A stretch of 14,173 nucleotides of DNA from Gammaproteobacteria bacterium (GTDB lineage Bacteria > Pseudomonadota > Gammaproteobacteria > Steroidobacterales > JACDCP01), in NCBI GenBank assembly GCA_013817465.1, contig JACDCP010000043.1, positions 1 to 14,173 on the forward strand. Direction: 5' to 3'. Positions 1-6,085 of the stretch are shown here, one piece after another. The translations under genes and the position numbers were made by a program. How positions within the stretch are numbered: position 1 is the stretch's first letter; each line of letters opens with the position of its first letter. Below the pieces are notes generated by a model. The model was not told the origin of the DNA and searched no databases. It was given only the letters and a program-made list of their open reading frames with translations.

Positions 1-1
1 G

Positions 2-1504
2 CTCGGCAAGTTCGCCATTCTGCGCGGCGACAGCCGGGCGGCCGCCGACGATTTTCTCGTCCGCGCGCTGGTGATCCAGAATCGGCTCGGCAATATCCAA
101 GGTCAGGCCGACGTGCACAACGCACTCGGCATCGCCTACGACCAGCTCGGCCGTATCGACGAGGCCGCTCGCGAATATCAGCTTGCCGTCGATCTCCGGC
201 GGCGGGCCGGCGACGAGCGTGGCGTGGCCGCCTCGCTGGCGAACCTTGCGTCCATTCAGCGCCTGCAGGGCAACGACGAGGAAGCGCGCGCCGCCCTCGA
301 GGAAGCGCTCCTCACGCTCGAGCGGATCGGCGACAAACGTGCGATTGCCAATCTGCACAATGAAATCGGCTACTTCGAAGAGCAGAAGGGCGGCTACCGC
401 GCGGCGCTCGGAGAGTATCGCGAAGCACTGCGTATCCGCCGCGAGCTCGGCGACCAGCGCGCCATTGCGGAAAGCTACAACAACGTCGGCTTTGTCTACT
501 ACATGCTCGGCGAGTACGACAACGCCGCCGTCTACACGGAACAGGCCCGCGATCTGTTCGAATCGACCGGCAACCCTGAAGGCGTGATGAGTGCGCAACA
601 AACGCTCGGCCTGCTGGAGGTGGCGCGCGGCGCCTGGCAGGACGCACAGAAAGCCTACCTCGCCGCGTTGGAAACGAGCCGCAGCCTGGGCTCCGAGCAA
701 GCGGAAGCAGTGTCGCTCGGCAACCTCGGCCGCATAGCCCAGTACCAGGGCCGCTATGAAGCCGCCGCGGCTTCGTATGCACAGGCCCTGGCCCTGCTCG
801 AGGAAGCCGGCGACCGGCGCGGCCTGACCGAGTTCACGCTATACGAAGCGAGCCTCAAGCTCGAGCTCGGCCAGCTCGGGGAAGGGTCCGCACGCCTCGA
901 TCGCGCCCAGGAATGGCTCAATGCGGACACCAACAGCGAGCAGCAGTCGATGCTCGAACGGCTGCGCGGCGCCAGCCTGCTCGCATCCGGCGATCTGCAA
1001 GCCGCGCGGGCGGCTCTGAAACGCGCTATGGACAGTGCCGCTGCGAGCGGCAGCATCGTAGCGCGCCTCGAGTCGACCCTCGGGCTCGCCGAGATCGATC
1101 TGGCGCTCGACGAAGCCGTTTCTGCACGCGAGCGCTTGATCGAGCTTCGCCGGGAGGCCGATTCGATCCGCCATACCGTGTTGCAGCTTCGCAGCGGGGA
1201 ATCGCTGGCGCGCGCCGAATGGGCGCTGGACAGGCCAGCCGAAGCCGAGGCCGCCGTGCGCGCAGCATTGCGGCGCGCCCGCGACCATGAGCCCTACGCG
1301 GGAGCCTGGCGGCTGCACTTGTTGCTCGGCGAGTTCCTGCAGCAGACGGGACGGGCTGAAGCCGCATTGGCCGAATGGCGCGCCGGCGCCGCAGAGGTCG
1401 CGCGGCTCAAGGACAATCTAGATCCGACTGCCGCGGAATCCTTTACGGGGCAGACCGAAGTCCGCAAACTCGCCCTGGCAACTGCCCTTGATCCCGCCGC
1501 CTGA
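2..1504 (+). CDS. TPR-repeat protein, 5' end outside the window
   Basis: The reading frame is open from base 2 with no stop, so the start lies upstream and the GTG at 71 is internal; about 500 residues are visible. They consist of tandem helical hairpins about 40 residues apart with tetratricopeptide signatures such as LGIAYDQLGRIDEAAREY, IGYFEEQKGGYRAALGEYR, VGFVYYMLGEYDNAAVY and LGRIAQYQGRYEAAAASY. The 40-residue spacing is typical of the kinesin-light-chain-like TPR_12 class. The C-terminal third is also helical but degenerate, and ends in a short tail (about EVRKLALATALDPAA). TPR superhelices bind proteins or peptides. No membrane segment or catalytic motif is visible in this part. Proteins with such tails often carry an N-terminal Ser/Thr kinase or winged-helix domain, but that end is not in view. 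The stop overlaps the next gene, a histidine kinase, by 17 bp, so the two are likely translationally coupled and functionally linked. TPR identity is near certain; the role as a sensor is inference. Confidence 0.9.
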   Translation, partial: LGKFAILRGDSRAAADDFLVRALVIQNRLGNIQGQADVHNALGIAYDQLGRIDEAAREYQLAVDLRRRAGDERGVAASLANLASIQRLQGNDEEARAALEEALLTLERIGDKRAIANLHNEIGYFEEQKGGYRAALGEYREALRIRRELGDQRAIAESYNNVGFVYYMLGEYDNAAVYTEQARDLFESTGNPEGVMSAQQTLGLLEVARGAWQDAQKAYLAALETSRSLGSEQAEAVSLGNLGRIAQYQGRYEAAAASYAQALALLEEAGDRRGLTEFTLYEASLKLELGQLGEGSARLDRAQEWLNADTNSEQQSMLERLRGASLLASGDLQAARAALKRAMDSAAASGSIVARLESTLGLAEIDLALDEAVSARERLIELRREADSIRHTVLQLRSGESLARAEWALDRPAEAEAAVRAALRRARDHEPYAGAWRLHLLLGEFLQQTGRAEAALAEWRAGAAEVARLKDNLDPTAAESFTGQTEVRKLALATALDPAA

Positions 1505-2324
1505 AGACAAGCCCGCGGAACGACCCGGCGCAGAGCCGGGCGAGCCCCGGGAATTCAGCAGCATGCGCGAGATTGTCGATCGGGTCGGCCGCATCACGCT
1601 CGAAAACGAGCAGCTTTTCCAGCGACTGATCGACGGCGAACGGCGCTTTCGCGGCCTTGCCAAGGCCGTCTGGAAGGTTCAGGAAGAGGAGCGCCGGAGG
1701 CTGGCCCGCGATCTGCACGACGGCATCGGGCAGACGCTCGTCGCGCTGCGCAACCAGCTCGAGCGGCTCGCCCGACGCGCCGGCGAAAATGGCGATCTCG
1801 CCGAAGGGCTGCGGGATTCGGCCGAGCTAACCCGACTCGCGCTCAACGACACCCGGGAGTTATCGAGGCTGCTGCGCCCGCCCGTGCTGGACGACCTGGG
1901 GCTGTCGGCCAGCCTCGAGTGGCTCGCTCGCAGTATCGGGGAGCGCACCGGCCTCGAGATCACGCTCGACTGCGACCTCGAAGACGAACGGCTCGATCCG
2001 GATATCGAGACACTGATCTTCCGCGTCGTGCAGGAAGCGCTCACCAATGTCGTGAAGCACGCGCGCAGTCCAACCGCCCGCGTCACGCTCGAAAGATCCG
2101 CCACCGACCTCCGCGTCCGGGTCGCCGACGCCGGTATCGGCTTCGATCCATCGACGGCATTCAGCGCGCAGGCAGACGGTTGCGGACTGCGCGGCATCCG
2201 TGACCGGCTGGAGCTGTTCGGCGGGAACATGGAGCTGCACACCGGCCCTCGCGAAGGCTGCACGCTTCGTCTGCGGGTCCCCTATGGCCAGGATCGACCG
2301 GCCAGGATAAACCTCGGCGCATGA
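1488..2324 (+). CDS. NarL-family sensor histidine kinase without input domain (HisKA_3 + HATPase)
   Basis: Cytoplasmic two-component histidine kinase of the NarX/DegS/LiaS type. Numbering from the TTG start, residues about 25-65 form a charged, probably coiled-coil helix. The HisKA_3 dimerisation helix carries the H-box RRLARDLHDGIGQ, with H77 the predicted phosphorylation site. The HATPase domain has an N-box (VQEALTNVVKHA, N187), a G1 box (DAGIGFD, 214-220) and a G2 box (GCGLRGIRDR, 231-240). At 278 residues it has no transmembrane segment and no PAS, GAF or HAMP domain, so the signal must come from a partner. The TTG start at 1488 overlaps the TPR gene by 17 bp and has no clear ribosome site; ATG 1563 is an alternative that keeps all domains. 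The stop overlaps the response regulator by 4 bp (ATGA). The family and catalytic residues are clear; the stimulus is unknown. Confidence 0.93.
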   Translation: MIPPPEDKPAERPGAEPGEPREFSSMREIVDRVGRITLENEQLFQRLIDGERRFRGLAKAVWKVQEEERRRLARDLHDGIGQTLVALRNQLERLARRAGENGDLAEGLRDSAELTRLALNDTRELSRLLRPPVLDDLGLSASLEWLARSIGERTGLEITLDCDLEDERLDPDIETLIFRVVQEALTNVVKHARSPTARVTLERSATDLRVRVADAGIGFDPSTAFSAQADGCGLRGIRDRLELFGGNMELHTGPREGCTLRLRVPYGQDRPARINLGA

Positions 2325-2974
2325 GAGGAAGCTCGCGGGTGCGCATTCTCGTCGCCGACGATCACACGATCGTCAGGCAGGGGCTGGTCAAGCTGCTCAC
2401 CGAGCACGAGAACTGGGAGGTCGTCGCGCAGGCCGGCGACGGCCTCGAGGCCGTCAACAAGGCTCTGGCGACCCGGCCTGATATCGCCCTGATCGATCTC
2501 AGCATGCCGCGTCTGAGCGGCCTCGAGGCCGTGCGCCGCATTCATGAGGGCCTCCCGGAAACCCGTATCCTCGTCGTCACAGCCCATGAAGAAGTCGAAT
2601 ATATCGTGCCGATCGTGCGCGCCGGCGCATCCGGCTATCTCGTCAAAGACAGCGCAATCGCGGAGCTCGAGCGCGCCATAACGGCCCTCGTCTCCGGACA
2701 GATGTACTTCGGGCCGCAGGCTTCCAGAGCGCTGGCGGATAATTACCGTCATCCCGGGCAGGCCCGGGAAGACCCCTATGGCTCGCTGACGCCGCGCGAG
2801 CGCGAGGTCTTCCATCTCGTTATCGAAGGCAACACGACCAAAGAGGTCGCCCATCAGCTCGGCACCAGCGTCAAGACGGCGGAGAATCATCGGGCGCACG
2901 TCATGGACAAGCTCGGATTGCACAACACCGCGGAGCTGGTGCGCTTCGCCGCGAAACGCGGCCTGCTGTCATAG
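2321..2974 (+). CDS. LuxR/NarL-family response regulator
   Basis: DNA-binding response regulator, 217 residues, the usual family length. The receiver domain (about 7-125) has the acidic pair D13-D14, the phospho-acceptor D59 in LIDLSMPRLSG, T87 after the fourth strand and K109 in YLVKD. The LuxR-type helix-turn-helix (about 154-215) starts at LTPREREVF, followed by EGNTTKEVAHQLGTSVKTAENH, with the terminal NTAELVRFA helix. It is the expected phospho-transfer partner of the overlapping HisKA_3 kinase. The start is ambiguous: ATG 2321 overlaps the kinase stop as ATGA, but GTG 2339 is preceded by AGAGGAAG with a 7-nt gap and would give VRILVADDH, the usual position for this family. The target promoters cannot be read from this window. 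Confidence 0.94.
   Translation: MRGSSRVRILVADDHTIVRQGLVKLLTEHENWEVVAQAGDGLEAVNKALATRPDIALIDLSMPRLSGLEAVRRIHEGLPETRILVVTAHEEVEYIVPIVRAGASGYLVKDSAIAELERAITALVSGQMYFGPQASRALADNYRHPGQAREDPYGSLTPREREVFHLVIEGNTTKEVAHQLGTSVKTAENHRAHVMDKLGLHNTAELVRFAAKRGLLS
2324..2331 (+). promoter_or_regulatory. Ribosome binding site inside the kinase/regulator overlap
   Basis: AGAGGAAG ends 7 nt before GTG 2339, an in-frame codon six codons after ATG 2321. It is the best Shine-Dalgarno match near this gene, whereas the nearest purine run before ATG 2321 is about 13 nt away. It therefore favours GTG 2339 as the true or a second start of the response regulator. Confidence 0.5.
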
Positions 2975-3004
2975 GGCAGTTTCGCTCACGCCAGTTCACT
3001 TGAC

Positions 3005-3026
3005 CTGGCCGATTTCAATCGGCCAG
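3005..3026. other. Perfect hairpin between convergent genes
   Basis: CTGGCCGATT and AATCGGCCAG form a perfect 10-bp stem around a TC centre. It sits 30 bp after the response-regulator stop and 15 bp beyond the stop of the convergent general-stress gene. Neither strand has a T-run after the stem, so it is not a standard intrinsic terminator, but it could protect transcript ends or mark termination for both genes. Confidence 0.55.
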
Positions 3027-3041
3027 TGGAAAAATGCTGTC

Positions 3042-3539
3042 TCACCGGTCGAGCTCGACTTTTGCATGCGCCTCCGGGTCTTCGTACTCGGGCGTGCTGC
3101 CTTGCAGGATGGCTTTGCCGGCTTCGAGCAGGAACCGCGCGCCGCGCCTGCCGCTCCGGTCCCAGTATTCACCGGTCTCGGGCTCGAGCTCGATGAGCGC
3201 CAGATCGGGATCGTCCTTGCCCTCGGGAAACCAGAGTTTCCAGGCCGGGCTCCAAAGCTCGTCGAGGAGGTTGCGATCCTCGATGATCCGGGCCCTTCCA
3301 GACAAGGAAAGATACTTGTCCGCGGCCTGCATGGTCACGTTGACATCCGGCTCATCCTCGAGCTCGGCCACCTTCGGCGCATCGAAGCGCGTCGCAAAGT
3401 GCAGCACCGCGCCGGAATGCTTGCCTGCGATGGCCATGGGCCGGGATCGCAACGCACCGTCTGGCGCGCGCGTCACGAGCATCGCAGTGTCGAATTCGGC
3501 AATCAGCTCATCCAGCGTGCGTGCCTCTGGGGTGTCCAT
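3042..3539 (-). CDS. General stress protein 26-like, pyridoxamine-phosphate-oxidase-like flavin-binding fold
   Basis: The 165-residue product matches the split-barrel family COG3871 (Pyrid_ox_like; YdaG/general stress protein 26). Visible hallmarks are the N-terminal strand AMLVTRAPDGALRSRPMA, the central NVTMQAADKYLSLSGRARI, and the family-specific DELWSPAWKLWFPEGKDDPD followed by ALIELEPETGEYWD. Members bind FMN, FAD or F420; their substrates are mostly unknown, and this copy cannot be assigned one. The start at ATG 3537-3539 is set by GAAGGAG on the minus strand with a 5-nt gap; an upstream in-frame ATG (3566) would put the start inside the adjacent repeat and has no such site. It is transcribed alone, convergent with the two-component genes. 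The inverted repeat at 3554-3633 begins only 3 nt beyond its ribosome site, so its promoter must lie within or beyond the repeat. Confidence 0.9.
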   Translation of the reverse strand: MDTPEARTLDELIAEFDTAMLVTRAPDGALRSRPMAIAGKHSGAVLHFATRFDAPKVAELEDEPDVNVTMQAADKYLSLSGRARIIEDRNLLDELWSPAWKLWFPEGKDDPDLALIELEPETGEYWDRSGRRGARFLLEAGKAILQGSTPEYEDPEAHAKVELDR

Positions 3540-3544
3540 GTCGG

Positions 3545-3550
3545 CTCCTT
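3545..3550 (-). promoter_or_regulatory. Shine-Dalgarno site deciding the start of the general-stress gene
   Basis: On the minus strand AAGGAG lies 5 nt before ATG 3537-3539. This favours the 165-residue product over the longer 174-residue reading. Confidence 0.7.
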
Positions 3551-3553
3551 CGG

Positions 3554-3633
3554 TTAATGGGGACATTCCTGATTATTCTCCGGTGCCGCGCTGTCGGTGG
3601 TCGCGCAAACAATAATCAGGAATGTCCCATTAA
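3554..3633. repeat. REP-like imperfect inverted repeat, copy 1
   Basis: The left arm (3554-3577) and right arm (3611-3633) are reverse complements over 23 bp, except for one G missing from the right arm. The shared core reads GGGACATTCCTGATTATT on the left and AATAATCAGGAATGTCCC on the right. The centre (3578-3610) is unrelated GC-rich DNA. It fills most of the space between the divergent general-stress and acetyl-CoA hydrolase genes. A variant copy lies at 5882-5970. Short palindromic repeats of this kind are often mobilised by REP-associated tyrosine transposases in gammaproteobacteria; none is encoded here. Confidence 0.85.
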
Positions 3634-3675
3634 ACTGATCTAACTTGACGGCAGGATCCGGATCGATCATTCGGG

Positions 3676-5877
3676 ATGATGGCCATGACAGGCAATTTAC
3701 ATACCAGCGCGACGCGGAGGACGCCGCAACGCCCGGCTCCGCTTTACGTCGAGACGCTCGAGAACTGCGTCGACCGGATAATTGCCCGCGCCGGCTGCCG
3801 CTTGGTCGTCGGCACGCCGCTCGGCATCGGCAAGCCGAATCCGCTGCTCAATACGCTCTACCGCCGCGCGGTCGCGCAGCCGGCGCTCGAGCTGACCCTG
3901 GTTACCGCACTGTCCCTCGGGCGGCCGGTGCCGCGAAACGAGCTCGAGCGGCGTTTTCTCGAGCCGTTCAACCAGCGGCATTTCGGCAACTATACCGAGC
4001 TCGAGTACCTCGCCGCGTTGCGCAGTGGCGAACTGCCGCCGAACGTCCGCGTCTCCGAGTTTTATTTCGTGTCGGGCCAGTGCCTCGGCGTCGAAGCCGC
4101 GCAGCGCCACTATGTGAGCAGCAACTACACGCACGTCGCACGGGACATGATGGATGCGGGACTGAACGTCATCCTGCAGCTCGTCGCCCGGCAGCAACGG
4201 CCGGAAGGCCTGCGCTTCAGCCTGGGATCGAATCCGGATCTGACCCTGGACGTCGTCGATGCCGCGCAGGCTCGCCAGCAGCGCCCGTTCGTCGTGGCCC
4301 AGGTGAGCGAACACCTGCCGTTCATGCACGGCGACGCCATCGTCGAGCCGTCGTTCTTCGATCTGGTGCTCGACTGCCCGGCAATCGATTTCGAGCCCTT
4401 CGCAGTGCCGAAGGCGCCGGTCAGCACTGCCGACTACATGATCGGCATTCATGCGAGCGCGCTCATGCGGGACGGGGGCACGCTGCAGGTCGGCATCGGT
4501 TCGCTCGGCGACGCGTTCGTCTATGCGACGCAGTTGCGCCATGAGCACAATGCGACCTGGCGCGAACTGGTCTCGGCCGCAGGCATGTCCGAACAGGCCA
4601 AGTCGCTGATGAGCGAAATCGGCGGCACGGACCCGTTCGACGAGGGGCTGTACGGCGCGAGCGAAATGTTCATGGACGGCTTCATGGAACTTTACGAGAG
4701 CGGCATCCTGAAGCGCCGCGTCTACGACGACGAAGCCATCCAGGACTGCCTGAATCGGGGCCGGGCGACCGAAGACATCTCGCCGGCGTGGCTCGACTGC
4801 CTGCTCGAGCGCGGCGCGATCTCGCCGGTGCTTACCGGCAGCGACATCGACTACCTGCGCCGATTCGGCATTCTCCGGTCGGAGCTTCGCTATACCCGGG
4901 ACCGGCTCGAGCTGTCGGACGGCAGCACGTTCTCACCGAGCCTGGCCGATGCGCCGAATCGCGAGGGCATCGAGCGGTTCTGTCTCGGGTCGCGGCTCGC
5001 CAACGGCGTTCTCATGCACGGCGCGTTCCTGCTCGGCTCGAAAGAATTTTATGCTGCGCTCGCGAATCTCGGCGAAGAGGAGCACCGGGGTTTCTGCATG
5101 ACGCGCGTCAGCAAGGTCAATCAGCTCTATGGCGACCAGCCGCTCGAGATCCTGCAACGGCGCGACGCACGGTTCATCAATTCGGCCATGAAAATGACGC
5201 TGCTCGGCGCCTCGGTCTCGGACGGGCTGGACAACGGGCAGGTCGTGAGCGGCGTAGGTGGCCAGTATAATTTCGTCGCCATGGCGCATGCCCTGCCGGA
5301 CGGGCGCTCTATTCTCATGTTTCGCAGCACACGCGGCCACGGGCGTTCGCTCGAATCGAACGTGGTATGGAATTACGGTCACGTCACCATACCGCGCCAT
5401 CTGCGCGACATTGCCATCAGTGAGTACGGCGCAGCAGACCTGCGCGGCCGAACCGATGAGGCCTGTATGGCCGCTATGCTGAACATCGCCGATTCGCGAT
5501 TCCAGCCCGAGCTGCTGCGTCAGGCAAAACGCGCCGGCAAGCTCGCGAAAGACTATCGAATACCCCGGGACTGCACCCGAAACCTGCCTACCGGGCTCGA
5601 GAAAAAGCTCGAGCCCTTCCGGGACAGGGGCTTGTTCGGCGCGTTTCCGTTCGGCTCGGACTTCACGGCAGAGGAGCAGGCCCTGGCGCTGGCGCTGAAG
5701 CGCCTCGACGCCCGATTTGCCAGCCCGATCGGAAAGGCCAGGGCATTCGCTCGAGCGCTCATGCCCGGCAGATTATCGCCGCAGACGATGCGATGCCTGC
5801 ATAGAATGGGGCTGGCACAGCCCGCTGGCCTGCGCGAGCGAATCCTGCGCGGACTGCTCGCCAGCGAGCTGGAATAG
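3676..5877 (+). CDS. Acetyl-CoA hydrolase/CoA-transferase family protein (long form)
   Basis: Predicted cytoplasmic enzyme of the acetyl-CoA hydrolase/4-hydroxybutyrate CoA-transferase superfamily, which moves or hydrolyses CoA thioesters through a catalytic glutamate. The N-terminal CoA-transferase half has VVGTPLGIGKPNPLLNTLYRR (44-64) and GGTLQVGIGSLGDAFVYA (267-284). GLYGASEMFMDGF (324-336) aligns with the family G-x-H-T-E-M-x-x-D-G motif, making E330 the likely catalytic residue. The C-terminal half has SGVGGQYNFV (525-534), FRSTRGHGR, the VTIPRHLRDI strand and SEYGAADLRGRTDEA. At 733 residues it is well above the roughly 430-540 of ordinary members; the excess lies at about 345-445 between the halves and after residue 620. 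ATGs at 3676, 3679 and 3685 are all possible starts; none has a strong ribosome site. It is monocistronic and bracketed by two inverted repeats. The fold is certain; the acyl substrate, and transferase versus hydrolase activity, are unknown. Confidence 0.9.
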   Translation: MMAMTGNLHTSATRRTPQRPAPLYVETLENCVDRIIARAGCRLVVGTPLGIGKPNPLLNTLYRRAVAQPALELTLVTALSLGRPVPRNELERRFLEPFNQRHFGNYTELEYLAALRSGELPPNVRVSEFYFVSGQCLGVEAAQRHYVSSNYTHVARDMMDAGLNVILQLVARQQRPEGLRFSLGSNPDLTLDVVDAAQARQQRPFVVAQVSEHLPFMHGDAIVEPSFFDLVLDCPAIDFEPFAVPKAPVSTADYMIGIHASALMRDGGTLQVGIGSLGDAFVYATQLRHEHNATWRELVSAAGMSEQAKSLMSEIGGTDPFDEGLYGASEMFMDGFMELYESGILKRRVYDDEAIQDCLNRGRATEDISPAWLDCLLERGAISPVLTGSDIDYLRRFGILRSELRYTRDRLELSDGSTFSPSLADAPNREGIERFCLGSRLANGVLMHGAFLLGSKEFYAALANLGEEEHRGFCMTRVSKVNQLYGDQPLEILQRRDARFINSAMKMTLLGASVSDGLDNGQVVSGVGGQYNFVAMAHALPDGRSILMFRSTRGHGRSLESNVVWNYGHVTIPRHLRDIAISEYGAADLRGRTDEACMAAMLNIADSRFQPELLRQAKRAGKLAKDYRIPRDCTRNLPTGLEKKLEPFRDRGLFGAFPFGSDFTAEEQALALALKRLDARFASPIGKARAFARALMPGRLSPQTMRCLHRMGLAQPAGLRERILRGLLASELE

Positions 5878-5881
5878 AAAT

Positions 5882-5970
5882 GAAAAGGGGGACCTTCCTG
5901 ATTTTCTGACAGGTGAAGAATTTTTCGCAGTCCTCGTAACCATTCAGACAATCAGGAATGTCCCCTTTTC
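5882..5970. repeat. REP-like imperfect inverted repeat, copy 2
   Basis: The left arm (5882-5904, GAAAAGGGGGACCTTCCTGA then TT) and right arm (5950-5970, ending CCCCTTTTC) pair over 21 bp with one extra G and one mismatch in the left arm. The core GGACATTCCTGATT is that of the element at 3554-3633, but the outer bases differ (GAAAA instead of TTAAT) and the 45-nt centre is different. It starts 4 bp after the stop of the acetyl-CoA hydrolase-like gene. Beyond it, up to the protease start at 6086, I see only a weak CCCGG/CCGGG hairpin and no convincing promoter. Confidence 0.85.
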
Positions 5971-6085
5971 CCTATCCTGAGGGAATTCCCCCGCCTTGCC
6001 TGAAGATTTCCCCGGCTCCACCGGGACTGCTGCGGCGTGATTTACTCCGTGCATGGTACGTCAACGTTCAGGGAAGGGTACAACC

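Noticed and set aside
3642..3675. Promoter with TTGACG before the acetyl-CoA hydrolase-like gene
   Set aside because: A TTGACG hexamer is present, but no acceptable -10 lies 16-18 bp downstream.
5971..6085. Riboswitch or strong promoter before the S8 protease
   Set aside because: Only a weak 5-bp hairpin and no convincing -35/-10 pair could be found.
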